DNA of 64,000 nucleotides from Icerya purchasi. Taxonomy: Eukaryota > Arthropoda > Insecta > Hemiptera > Monophlebidae. Shown piece after piece: positions 1 through 14,390 of the stretch; position 1 is the stretch's first letter, and each line of letters opens with the position of its first letter. Made by a program: the position numbers and the translations under genes. The notes below the pieces were generated by a model. That model made no database searches. It had not been told where the DNA came from and saw nothing but the letters and a program-made list of their open reading frames with translations. The DNA lies in NCBI GenBank assembly GCA_039619475.1, contig CM077116.1, forward strand, positions 299,874,464 through 299,938,463. The letters run 5' to 3'.

Positions 1-27
1 ATGAGTAAATCAAAATGGTGTAAAATA

Positions 28-401
28 ATCACGTACCGCAATTATGTAAAAATAAAATGGCGCCATTTTCAAAATTTGTATCGGTTTAAAAGTGAAGTGC
101 AATAATTAAAAATCCGAGTGTCGTACATACACATTCACACAAGAACTTAAAAAATAGCAAATTTTGTATTTGTACAAAGTTACACACACACGCACACACA
201 CAACAAAAAAAAAAATAAAGAAAAAAAAGGAAAATAGCGATAGAACGAAGAAAGCAACTTACAATATATGTACGTACACAAATCGTATGGTACTGAAATT
301 CACTCTTTTATATGATCTAAAATAAATTTTAATGTTAAATCACTTTTTTCTTTTCGTTTTCTTTTCTGTTTTTTTTTTTCTTCAAGAAGAAGGAAGATTC
401 A
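28..401 (-). promoter_or_regulatory. Presumed FBXO11 3' UTR, weak poly(A) hexamer
   Basis: Sequence downstream of the FBXO11 stop is AT-rich with poly-T and (CA)n-like tracts and no coding potential. The nearest recognisable signal on the minus strand is ATTAAA (plus-strand 28-33 within the 300s, i.e. 328-333), about 70 nt past the stop. No canonical AATAAA was seen closer. The 3' end is therefore a guess. Confidence 0.25.
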
Positions 402-1678
402 TTAATTTACCATTAGCGTGTGTGATTCCATTGGAGCGGCAGAATCGTAAAGGGTATCGGTGTCTTGCGTAGGTTCACCTTGTAACTGGCACTGATTGTT
501 TAATGTACCGGCTCCGCAATCGCAGAAAAACCTGCGCATTAAATATATCACACATTATTTCGCGAAATTTATTTCATTAAAATAGAAAATATAGAACCGT
601 TTAATTCACGAAATATATAAATAAGAGAAATCTTTTAAGTCTATATTGTTTTTTAATCGATAGCTTTCTAATTTTGATAAATTCATTTATCAAAATTAAT
701 CACGAACGAGTTCTTTTAATTTTTTCGTTTGACTAATACTCGCAATTTTCGTTTCAGTCCGTATTTTATATTTTCAGACAGTCTTTCATCTGACATACAG
801 AACTGATCAAAAAAAAAATTATGGTGAATATTAAAACGATGTTCATTTGCAGCATTTTTTTGCTGCCGAATTATATTACACAAATATATGGGGGTACGGT
901 ATTTATAAAGTATTAAATAACTTACTTTTAAATAAAAGAAAAAAAAAAAATAAAGAAAAATATGTTTGTATTTGTACAAATAATTTGTTATTGCAGTTCT
1001 GATAAAGATCTTTAAACCGATATATCTTTGAATCGGTAACAAAAAGAAAATATAATTCGGATAAAAAAATAATTTTCAGATAAGTAATGTATAAATCGTA
1101 AAATTATGATCCTGCAACGCAATACTCGGCGACAAAGTTTATTTTTATTAAATAGATCTCAATACAATTAATAACTTACAAAACCGTAAATCTTTGTAAC
1201 ATTAAAAATCGTGCATTTTTCAACGTTGTTCTAGAGCTCTCAACAAAAAGAAAAAAGAATGAAATGTAGCTGAATAGTGAATACTAGTTATATATGTATA
1301 TAAGATCATACTTTGTTCATACAGCGTAATATAATCTACAACGATGATTAGAAAACTAGCTCTAAATCATATGTTTTAATATGCAAATTTTTAATGCGCA
1401 TTTTTAAAATTTACATCATATCGTTTTCGATAGGTTTATTTCGAAAAGTTTAAAAATGCTAAAGAAGTACCTGTCGTGTCTAATAAACTCTACATCGTGT
1501 CCCGCATGGCATGTATTGATACAATTGACACAAATGGCATTACGATCGGTTGTATTGCACGTTTGACAACGATAAAAATCATGCATCGGAAATGAAGTGT
1601 AGGAAGAAATTTTATACAAACACTGACCACCGATAACTGCTTTTTCTACGGCATCTTGATTACTGTGAATACTGTTAC
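402..1678 (-). other. FBXO11: FBXO11 UBR-type zinc finger and C-terminus, two exons
   Basis: Exons 1471-1678 and 402-531 encode the Cys/His cluster [30 protein letters not shown], then [13 protein letters not shown], continued after the intron by [14 protein letters not shown]. The spacing is that of the UBR box. An AGG codon (Arg) is rebuilt across the splice. The tail reads [17 protein letters not shown] followed by TAA at 402-404, closely like vertebrate FBXO11. In N-recognin ligases the UBR box binds N-degrons; its role in FBXO11 is less certain. Confidence 0.93.
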
Positions 1679-4600
1679 CTATTGTATCAAAAATGGGGGA
1701 AAAAAAAACAAATCATCAATTCGCTCGTAAAAAATCCACCTTCCTATTTATTAGTCGAAATTTCAGCGTCCGTTACACAAATTTTAATTATATCCGAGAA
1801 ATTTAAATAGAATACACTGTTCCTGACTATTTGCATCGATGATTATATTTATGCAAATGCTCCCACTCGCTCAACCCTGATTTATTTTTTAGTTAATCCT
1901 ACACTATCATTTTCAAAGTAGACTTTTTATTCTTCAGCAAAGGATACATACAGTTTTACAGTTGTTATTAATAGATTTTTCTTTAAATTTAATACGCACA
2001 ACTATAACGCAATTTTATTTTTTACAGCGCGACGGATAAACTCTCTGAAAGGTAAAAATAAATAAGCTATACAATTTATTTAAATTCAGCCACGAAGTTA
2101 GAGATAATAGAGTACAAAAGCTTTTCAAAAAAACAATACCAATTTCATTCAGATGAGTTCTGGAATAGTGTCATTTTCACTGATGAGTCGAAGTTCAACA
2201 TGTTTAAGAGTGATGGAAAACAAAAAGTATAGCGTAAGTCGAATACCGCGTACGAACTGAAAAATTTGACTGTATCAATTAAACACGGCGGAAAAAATGT
2301 ACGAGTGTGGGTGTGTTTCGCGGAGAGTGACGAGGGGTCGTTGTCGACATTGACGGCAACATGAATACCGATATTTTACGGAAGAATTTATGCCAAAGGA
2401 GCGGAAAAATTGAGCATCGTGGAATCATTCTACTTGTATCAAGACAATGACCCCAAACATACAGCGTACAAAATTCGAGAGTGGGTTCTCTATAACTGTC
2501 CTCATATCTGCGTCACCGCTCCCAATCTCCGGATTGCAATTTCATAGAGAACCACCTATGGGACTACTTCGACGGGAGGATTCGTGAGAAGATAATGTCC
2601 GGTCGTAATGAGTTAAAAAGTCGTCTTAAAAAGAAATGGCAGAAGATTCCGCTTGATTATATACAAAAATTAGTATACTTAATAATATATGCATAGAAAC
2701 ATACAATATACAAGTATTGCGATCATCGAAAAAACAAATATAAAATATATAAACCACTGACTCGTTTCGAACTATACCGTTCTTGACCATTGCGCACTGT
2801 GATCATTAACGATGTAGTTCGAAACTAGTCGGTGATTTATATATTTTTTATTTGCTTTTTCCATTATCATAATATATTGTATGTTTCTATATATAAATAT
2901 ATATATATATATATCTCTTACAAAGCTGCAAGAAAAAAAATCATACAGCCCATTCTATAGAAGCTAGACAGTTAATTTTTTTTTTAGTCGACGTATTTTC
3001 TCCGTGAGATCATAAAAAAATTATAAAACACTCAAAATTTTAAAGTTAAATGGCCCAAATTTTCAAAAATGTAAAAATCATTAAAAAAGTTCACAGCCAG
3101 TTCCATATGAGTTACGATATTGATTTTCCTTTTAACCTACATTCTTAAGTCTTCAGAATAAAGGAAAAATATAAAATTCGAAAAATTTTGATATTTAGGG
3201 GCCAAAATTTGAAAAAATACACTCTTAAGGTGGTAAAAAAAAGAGTTCACAGTCCTTTCCATAGTAGTGGGAGGGCCACTCTTTTTTTTTTTTAAATTAT
3301 GTATATGAATCGCTCAATATAAGAAAAATACGAGACACCAAAAAATGTTCAAATTAAAGGGCCTAAATTTTGAAAAGTGTGAAAATCAAGTTTTAAGCAA
3401 AAAATTTTACAGCCGGTTCTATGTGAGTTACGGTATTGATTTTCTTTTTAACCTGCATACTAACGTCTCTAAAAATAATTAAATGTATCACAATGTCCGA
3501 TGCCCTGTTAATGAGACTTGCTTTACTAAACTTTTAATTAAATGTAATATATTCCACTCACATATATTACCCCGCTAGCGGTTTCAGTTTTTCAGATATT
3601 TTAATCTAAATTTCACGTAATTGACGTACTCATGTAATTCTTTAAACGATGCTTATGATTAAAAATTAATTTGTTCAATGTCGCACAGATTGAAAGCGGT
3701 TGTGGATGCCAAAGGTCGTCGTACGAAGTACTAATTTTTCCAGTGTAGATATTCCATATACTTGTAGAGCTATTTTATTTTGTCTTTTCGTTCGTCCGAA
3801 TATTAATGTGGCGCTTACAATTCGTAATTTTGTATTGTTTGTATCGTAAGGTATTGTTTAAAAAATGTTTTCGTTTTTTTTCTTTTCTTTCGGAAGGATA
3901 CTAAGGAGATACTTATTTTTGTATTTTCATTACCTGATTCAGGAGTAAAGCATTTTTCCTCTTTGTTTTTGGCGTATATTCATTGAGTACACCGGTGCCC
4001 GGATATTATAGTGACTCAATGTATATTCCATCGTTTAAATTAATTTACTATTTATTTTGCTGCAAAAATCACTACGTGTCTAAAGTGTTAAACTGAATGA
4101 GATTTGCCACTATACACTCATATACTTATTGCGTTGTATAAATTTTTATCAATCTTTTCAAATAAAATAATTTGACTTCCACAAGATCAATCAAAGTCTT
4201 TCTCTGTATCCAACGTTTTTAAACGGTACCAACTTCTAGTATCCGTATTGTTAAAGAATTGAAATACTGGCAGCTACACGTATAATACAAGTAATATATT
4301 CACCGCAATTTTAATGTAAATAACTATAAATATTAACTGACGAGGTGACAAAATATTTTAACCGCTTGAATAACCATTATGTAATATTGAAACGACGTAA
4401 ACACATTATTTATTATAATTTTGGAAATTTTCGTATGGTGACTTAAGTAAAAGGTAAAGGGCGAAAGATTTATTCGCAAATGAAGAGAAGTAACGTATTA
4501 GCTGATGTTGAATCATGATGACCACTCAAATATAATTTTTAAATTTTCGGTCCATTTCCTGCTTACTAGAATTGTACGAGAATTTACGCAAATGTTCTTC

Positions 4601-7600
4601 TTCTTCTTGTATAGTGACAAGCCGAACCAAATGAAGCGAAAGCAAATAAAATGTCAGTAGAAACAAAAAAATGCAATTAAATTTTTCAGTCTTTTGAAGT
4701 TGTTTTATTCACATTTTAAATATTTCACCGTTATAATAACAACTAACTAACTCAAGCAACATATGCGTTCTTTATTATTACAAAATTCAAAGCTTACAAG
4801 TAACAGGTTGATTTACCCATTTCCTGTTTAAATAGTTCTGACTTACAAAATTTATTAAACGTCTAATATTTACATTTGTAGTCATATGGCGCCGACTTCA
4901 AAGGGTTTAAAGAGCTTAAGCCTTACTGAAAGGCTTCAACCCTCCCAATACACTGAAATGCATTATACATTTTTTTTTTTATGCGTTTCGTTTAAGTTTC
5001 AACTAAAATGTACTGGCGATAAATATAATTATTACTCATCATGAAAATAGATCAACCGTTATCTGAAGTCTTTTAATCGAAAAATTAGAGACAAATTGTA
5101 AAATAATGGATTTTTTTTTGTCACGACTGTCGCAGCATATTTTACACAAATAAAAAGGAACTTCGTAATTTATTACCGAGTAAAGTACACTAAAAAAATG
5201 CATTAACTTTTCGCTTCAAATGATATATATATATATATATTTTTTTTAAAATCAAAACTATCATTTGACTATTTATATAGTTTTTTTTCCTTGTTTTACA
5301 ACGAAATTCGCGACTTATTCCCGGTTGGATTATGAAATTACATTTTTATTATATTATAATGATCTTTTTATATATTAAAAATTTGAAGCGAGGCATTCAC
5401 AGTAGTAATGAAAAATATTACTGGAATACAAGAAAATTATTTAAAGCTGGCGATGGTGAAGTGGAAAATGTAACAAATGATACTGGCAATATAATAATCG
5501 TAGAGAATATATAATGAAATAACGTCTTTGCTTTACATGTATTACAGATTAACTATAAAATTCACAATCCTAAATTAGCAATGGTCAGTAAACTCGGAGA
5601 AATTAAGAACGAAAAATTAAAAACTGAAGAGTATTATTTGCAATAAAAATTACTGGAATCTAAAAAGAAAATGGGGTAAAAGTAAAAGAAATCAATATTT
5701 GAATTATTATTATTATTTGGTTTTAAAAACACGACTTATTTTGCTTGTTTGTTGATATAGCTGCTGTACACACACACTGACTGTAAATTTATCGGTAATG
5801 TGCAAACTCGTTGCTTAGTGTGCATTTTTACTTAGTTTTTTTTTTCAAAAAATTTATCGTCACTGATATGTACAGAAATTCGACAAAAATCGAATTTTTA
5901 ATTAATATTAACGAGCGTGGTCAAACAAAATCAAACTATACGTACTTTTTATAGTTGGTTGAACACCACTAGCGAGACAGAGACCACCAAATCTGTTATT
6001 AAAAATCTGATTATGTTCCAATGTTGCCGTGGCGTTATTGGTTATTTCCACCCCGGCAGCCAAACCGTCGAATATTCTGTTTCGCCGTAACAACGGATGA
6101 CTTTGAGTTGAAATCAACACCCCCGCTTGTGCATTACGAAAAATGTCATTTTCTTCTAAAATACCTTAAGCAGGAAAAAAATAAAAATAAATAAATAACG
6201 TAACAACTGTACCTTGTAATGGTTCATACTCTCAGTATTAAGAAAAATTACACTGCGAATCGTATTGATCGACAACGAAATAGTTCGGTGTATTTCCCAT
6301 CGCAGGCTGCTTCTCTTATCAGCGAAGAAGCTATGCGTGTCGAATGTTACGCGCTTTACTTTCGCTATTCCGCTCTACCACGCTAGTCGTTACTTTAATT
6401 ATCAAAAATTATTGTCTTTTCCCGATTTGCGCTGATTTTTAAAAAAAATACATGAGCTAACAATTAATTATTTAACGATCTTACTTCATTATTCATAATT
6501 TAGAAGCGTACATATACATATATATATATATATATACGTATTTTACGACCTTTTAAGTTTACAATTAAATTTGGATCGCTGTGCGCAAGAGGTGCTGATC
6601 GGATTAACAAAATAATTCCCCGTAGTGCACCCGCCAGTTGCGATATTCGCGACTCAAGTGCTCATTCGTTACCAGTTCGAGGAAACCGGGAGATCCAGGC
6701 AGCAGATAAGTTAAAGTTAACTTGTATCTACAAAATTAAAATCGTTGTTTTATTTTCGATATTATTATTATTTTTATATATGTGAGTTAATTTGTTAAGA
6801 ATTAGTATCGTCCGAGTAATAATATACGTGTATGCGTTAATTGGATTCAATTTAGTTATATTAAATAATTCGCTGAGGTGACGATAGTAATATGGAGTCA
6901 CCAATTGTGTCTTAAAAAAAAAAAATTAATGAAATGTTTTGTAATTCACGGTAACTATTAAGTTAGAATTAAGTCGAAATAAAGAAATACAGTACCTAAA
7001 TAAATGTTTGTTGTAGACACTTCGAAAGAAGGAGTTAAAACTACAACAACCTTTATAAACCAATAGTGACAGCAAAATCGCATCTTTGCAAAATGCTCAA
7101 CTTTCAAATCTTTTAATATTTAACGTCGCAGAAGATGCGTATTTTGTGAATTTTGATAAATAGATAAAATCAAATAATAGTACTGGAAAATTATCTAATA
7201 AACGGAAAATTTCGCTTTTAAGGAAGCACAGTAATAAATTAACATACAACACGAATAATATACATACTATTTTAGTTCTAATACATCATTATTACGATAT
7301 TTCGAACATTTAGAAGCTCATTATTTGTACTATTATCAACGTCATCGTCGCCCTTTAAAAGAATGAACAAAAAAATTTTAAACACATTAAATATTTACTA
7401 TCTCATACTTGTATTATCCCACATTCGCAAAAATTGTTTTTTTCTTAATGTTATTAACCTGGGGGGTCATTTCAAAATTTTCGTCACCACTTCTGCATTA
7501 TTATTTATGCGTTAAAAGAATGGCAAGCGTTAACAGTCACCAATTTTTTTTTTAAACCTATTTTTATCACTTTTTCTTTGACATTATCATATTATTCTTT

Positions 7601-10600
7601 GAACATAGCTTTTATATTCTTTTTCGCACTCATTTTTATTATATTTTTTCTGCCACCTTTTTCGCGTAACTATTTTTACACTATTTAATTTCTTTTTTTC
7701 AATTAATTTCTTTTTTTTCTGTTCACATTATAGTTAAGTTAGAATTTGCTTAGGAATCTGGAATTATTATATGAATAACGCTAGTAAATCATTTTTATTT
7801 CCTTTCGTATTCGTAACTAACTTCTAATATGGTTTAATGAGCACATAAATCAGAAAAACAAAAATGCCACAAAGATTTAGACACCGATTTTTTTCGTTTA
7901 AGAAATCATAAACTAAAAACGATCGAAAATATTTCGTGAAATTTTTTGTGGGCATTTTATAAACACAATATTGTTTTGTTTTCGCCTGGAAAAGATTTAT
8001 AAAGCCTACTCCATATGTTAAGCAGTTCACATATGGGATTTTTTTTAATCGCGCAAAAAAAAATATATCTACGATTTAATGTTTTCAGTATAGCGAAGAA
8101 AACGTAATCCATTTAAAATCTATAAAAATTATCTGGGTAAAACAAGAGATTTTTTGATTAAAAATAGCAAAAGTATTATTTCAAGATGGACAAGAAAGAT
8201 TATATATAATAAGTATTAAAATACCGATTTTTTTTTTTTAATTTTTCAACAAACTATTGAATCGATACCGATAATGTTAAATAAAACTGGTTTTTAAATT
8301 TTTCTTAGCAGCAGAATTTTTTTTTAGAATTACTCAGACTTCCACGTATCCATTTTAAAAGATTTATTTATACAAATACAAAAAATGTACCGAAAGACAA
8401 TCTATCCCACTTTACTCGATCTTAAAAACAAAATAACATATAACACTATTGTTTCTAATTAGCTAGTTTCAGCATTTTCTTCAAAAATTTCGCTCACATG
8501 CAAAAAAAAAAAAAAATGGTTTCGAATCTAAATTAAGCCGATTATAGAAAAATTCACGATAAATAAATATACCAAAGTTAAAAACCTTAGGAGAATTTTG
8601 CTATGAATTTAACTGCATTCCAGCACGGTAGTACCCAACGTTAAAAATCATAAAATATAATCCGTTTATTAATTATGAATTAATTATTCTTAGATATTCT
8701 TTTATAAGCCAATCGGCATGAGAAACTATGTTAAGAAAACCTTAGTTGTAAAATAATTAGGGACATAAAAGTTAACCAGCGATTGAAATCAAATTGAAAA
8801 CCAGGAAAATTATTTCCTTGCGTACGGTATGCTCGATTAAATGAAATATAAAGAAGTTTGCTAAAAGCGTTTTAAAAGCGGTACAACTTTTTTACATCTA
8901 CCAATTAAACGGTAAGCACAATCTCCATGTCAAAAAACCTTTGCCTTATTTCATAAAACTTAAACAAATGATAGTCGTTTGGGTAGAATGTACGACTTGG
9001 TCTGTTTATTTTTTTGAGAATTAGTGCCGGTAAAAATACGACCTACAATAAAAGTTTAAAATATGCAATAGACTTTTCGATAATATTATGATTCAACAGC
9101 AGATTTAATAATTAATATAAGAAATAGAGATGAAATCAAAAAAGCGCCTTACATAAAAATCATTTAACTTTCCATAAATGCTTACGAGTTACTGAAATTC
9201 TTAAAACTAGAATGATTTGCGAATAAACATTTATCAGCTTCATTTTAAATTTATAACCATCTAAACATTAAAATTATAAATACCTTTTCCACCATTAAAT
9301 ATACAAATGCCGCCGTCACGGCCATCAAAAATTTTGTTCCTCTTCAATGTAGGATTCGAGTCAGTCTTTATCCAAACACCAGCCATAGCGTTATCGAAAA
9401 TTTCATTCCGCTCCAAAATACCGAGTCCACCATTATAAACAAGAACGCCTCCATTCTGACCACCCCATATTTTATTACCCTTTATTATAGGGTTACTTCC
9501 GGTCCTGAAATTTATAATCGCTTCAATTTATATACCGATAATCACAGACAGCAAGTATACGATAATTTTTAAACTAATGCAGGAGAACAATTTCAATTAG
9601 TAATCAGCTATAATGACACTAAGATACCAGAAAAAAGATAATAGTAAGTCCTAACGTTTTGTTTAAATCAAGAAGTATACCTTATCTGGACACCGGAATA
9701 TAGGTGATTGAAAATATCGTTGTCTTCTAACTTGCCATGTCCGTTGTCGTAAAAGTAGACGCCAACCTGCTTTCCGGAATGAATACGGTTCCTTCTAAGA
9801 ATCGGGGTACTACCAGTAGTTATCCAAACTCCCGCTAAAGTATTAGCGTAAACTTCATTCTCTTCTATAAGTCCTAATCCTTTTTCGTGTACATAAATGC
9901 CGCCATGTTGACCGTGATGAATCTTATTATTTCGAACTATTGGATCACTGTTTGTTCTTATCTGAATACCGGCTAATGCATTTCCTGCAATTATAGTAAT
10001 AATAACAACAGTGGCAATCGGTCATTTGATTAACTATGATAATTAAAAGAAGCAATAGCTCTGTTCAAATAATGATGCTATTTTAAAATAGCACCAGTAG
10101 TTACTATTTATTTATCCGAATAGAGCTACTGCTAGTACGTATTGCGCAAGCGCCAGAAGTAGCATTACTACTCTGTTTAACAACTGCTATTGCTATATAA
10201 ATGCTACTGCGATGTCTAACTGCTAGTTTCTGCCTTCGCTGTTTTATTTCTACTGGAAGAAACGATAAATAGCTGGATTTTTGAATATATACAAATTAAT
10301 TATTTGCTGTATATTTCATTTAATTTTACAAATCAGAGTTTGTATTAATTTACTACCTTATTTTAAATTGGAAACAAAATAATTAATTTATTCTACGGCT
10401 TCTAATAAAATATAAAAAAAAGAAGTTATTTATGTTGTAAACTTCTTAAAAACAATCTACGAATAATTATTTTAAAAACGAAATATAAAATATACCATAA
10501 ATATTGAAAAAAAAAAAATATATATATATATACACCCAAGTCTATGTAATTTCAAATACATTTTTTCATTCGCAATTTTTGTAAAATTAACTTAAAAAAA

Positions 10601-13600
10601 TATTTTGCATACAGATATATCTAGAAAAACCTTAAGACCCGTTACCCCCATTGCATCGAAAACTCTGAAATGGAGAATATGTTTTCTGAAAACTGGTTAA
10701 CGTAATTAAAATATGATGCCAGCATTCTAAACAGGAAATAGTCAATAACAGTCAAACAAGGGGAGCGAGAAAAATGAGGGAAAAAAATATTGTCTCGTTC
10801 GAATCGCTAAATGAACAAGTTTTTTAAAACATGCTTCGCCCATTTCAGCTTTTCCATTACAAATTTTTGAAAGTTTATATATTTAATTGTGTTTTATGTT
10901 ATTCAAATTACTTTATTTACTCGTTACGTTATTGTTTATATTTCATTTGCTTTAATTTGTATTATTATTATTTATTAATTTTTTTCAATTTATGAATTAC
11001 CGAAAAGTAGAAAATTTAACTAAACATATGTGACCTGGTCTACGAAAAGCGGGCTGTTGTGCGAAAAAAAAACGTTTTCGAGATAAACGCGTTTAAAGTT
11101 GAGGCTGGTAGCGCGGTGTTACGCGTTGCTACGACAACACTATTCTTCCAGTTTGTTTCTCAGCACATGTGCCAGATGTTTTGTGACTTTCTGTATGCAT
11201 TGATACGTTTATAAGAAATATTACTACAAATTAATCGAACAAATTTCCTGTAGTGTTGCTAATTTCTTTATCCGTGAAAGAGATATGATATTGTTTGCAT
11301 TTCGTTATCAAATCGTTTTGGAATCGCGATGTTTTTATTAATTGCGCGAAATGGTTTTGTGTCGTGAATATTAATTAATTGTCCTGATAAAACTGTTTTA
11401 GCTTAGTAATGCATAGAAACTCTACTTTGACAACTTGGATGATCAACATCAACTTGCTCATAACAGTGATGAAGAAAATCCAGATGAAATTCGTATCCTC
11501 AACTCTTCGAATAATTTGGAATTATCTCTCCTAAATGCGGAGGAAGAAAAAATAGTTTCAAATTTTTTTGAAGAACCTTGTTGTAATCGAAAATGTAATG
11601 TTTCAATACCACGAGATATAATCGAGAAATCGAGAGATAATTTTTTAGAATTAGATAAAGAAAAGCAAGATTTAGTCATATTGAGCCAAATTGAATCAGG
11701 TAGAACAAGTAATGTTTTAGATAAGGTTTATGAGGAGATCTGCGGACGAAAAAAATATGGAAAAAGAAAAGAGGTCAAAACCCGGTATGATTGGACCACC
11801 TACCTGAAGCAGTTTTATAAATCTTTAGTGGGAATCACAAGTTTCCACCACTTCAAAATTTCCTCAGATGGCGTGGTAGCCAAAATTTATGCGAACAGTG
11901 ACGATATAAACAAATTTCAATTACTGCTACAACCTATTGATGATAAGATGCCTGAGAAAATCACTCCAAAAGGTTTAGATTTAGAACGTCAATGGTATCT
12001 TTGCAATAACATAGGAAGTTTAGTTTCTGATATCTCTAAAGCTGATATTACAGCGCCATTACCTAAAAAACCCTTAATTAAAGAACCGAAACAGAAAATA
12101 CACGAAAATTTGCCGAAATCAGAATCGAAGATGAAAAAATAAAACCAAAACAACTGAAACAAAAAATTTGGAAAAATCAAAAAAAATACAAGACTGAAGT
12201 GGCCGTGGTAAAGAAAAGGAAGAAAACCGATGAAAAATGCAATAAACCCTATCCAGAAACCTCAACACCGAAGAAAAAAAATTGCAACTAATTTTTTTAA
12301 AAAAATTGATTATTTTTTTTCAATTGTAATTTTTCACTTCTTGTTTTCGTTTAAAACACGATTTGTGAAGAATGTAATAGAGATAGAAATCTGGGGTTTG
12401 CCTCGTTGAAAAGAGCGTGCTTTTTTCTATATGAATAGCCAAAAAAATGAAAATTGATTTTTCGACACATTAGCCCGGTTTTCATGGACCAGGCACATAT
12501 GAACTTTTATATAATAAAAAATTACTTTCGTGCTTCAAACTAGAATTTTGCTTTCCCAGCGAACTCGCCGCAATACCTAGTCAATAAAACGCATTTCACA
12601 TTCCTCATTGGAATTGATAAGGAACCATAAAGATGATTATCAGACTACTGAACCAGTTGTTATATATAAAATGGTTAAAAAATAGCAGTAATAATAGCAA
12701 TAGCAATAAAGTAAGTCCCCTACCCTTAACAGGGCGTCGGGGATTGTGAAGTTAAGATTCACAATGTACTAAGCCTAACGTACTAATCAGAGTAGGGGAG
12801 CCAGTTTCAATCTCTCGGCCGTCTTTACGTTCCGAGATTTCTCTGGTATCCAATTATTTCAGGCTGGATAAACTTGGGAGTGACTTGCATCCGGAACGAG
12901 ACAAGTCTCAATAATTTATGACACCTCTGGATTGGTATCTATATACCTTAACCACTAGGCTACCGTGGCAATAAGCAGTTGCTATTGAAGTAAATAGCAT
13001 TTTACCATCTCTAACGTAACATTCTTTTTCGTAGAAAGTTTTAATAATCATAACCTTTATTAATCATGCTCGAATAAGTTTTTTAATTTATTAAAAAGAA
13101 ACACATGTACATCACATACTAACTACGTGTTTAATCAGTTTTTCCTTTACTTATTTTTGATTCCACAAAATATTTTCTATTTTTCAGCCTTTACATGTCT
13201 ATTCCTTAACCCGCATCGAATTTATTTCCAAATTTCCCGATTGTAATCCTCTGGAGAGCAGTCAAAACTTCATAAAACTCTTTCAGGGATGAATAAGAGT
13301 AATCAAAAGGGTAATTCATTTTGTTTATAATCATTTCTAAATTCCGTTCACATAAATATTATTTACGACAAATTCTATATTTTCCAATAAAACTTCCCCA
13401 GTTTTTTTTTTTTACAAAACTGGAAATATTACTGTTTATTTTCATAAAATATATCATTACAAAATGACAGCGTAAAACATATTTTGATTTTTATTGTAAT
13501 TTTTTTCCAAACACTCTTTCAAATAAATAAAGTTTAATTTTTATTTTCTTCTTTGCTTCGGCGTCTAATCCACATGATTACTATTAAAACCATGGAAGCT

Positions 13601-14353
13601 TACAACTAAAAATAATTATAAAAAACTTTTTTTTTTTTTTTTTTTATAAAATAAATGAAAAAAAAAAGTAGTCTGATAAGATTAAGTAAATAATTCTTTC
13701 TCTCATAAAATTATCTAGATGATAGTGTTACAATTCAATAAAAATTTAAGTGAGATGACCAAAACTTGATTACTGGGACAAAGCAAATGTTGAATATTGT
13801 ACAGAGGGAAGCTTGTTAAAAAGATGCCAAAAAAGAAGAAGAAGAAAAAAAAAGAACAGTACTATCAGCTTCAAATTTTTTACAACCAAACAACAAATGA
13901 TTGATTTGAAAAATTTTTAGTTTAAACTATAAATTCATTTAATACCGTATATATTGTTATGTTCGATAAGTCCTCTTCCTTCTCCGAAAATGTAAACACC
14001 GCCCTGGTGACCGTTATATATTTCATTTCTTCTGATGGTCGGATTGCTATTAGAAGTAATCCAAACTCCAGCAAAGTTATTTGAATGTATACGGTTATCG
14101 ATAAATTGCCCTAGGCCGTTTTCATGTACGTATATACCTCCAGTTTGACCATGATGGATTTCACAATTTACGACTGTCGGATTTGCGCCGGCCTTCACTT
14201 CAAATCCAGCTATACGGTTATTATGGATGTTATTTTGCTCGAAATAACCCTAAGTAATACATAAATTTATTTTATAGCCGTTTTATACTAAAGCAAAAAT
14301 TTGTAGTAAAAAATACCAATAGAAACAACGTTTTATAAAATAAATTACATATA

Positions 14354-14390
<37 letters not shown>

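Noticed and set aside
12660..13010. TAGCAATAGCAGT-like strings on both sides of the SINE, also near 10050-10250, as an element's terminal repeats
   Set aside because: The similarity is low-complexity AGC/ATT wording and no consistent inverted or direct boundary could be drawn.
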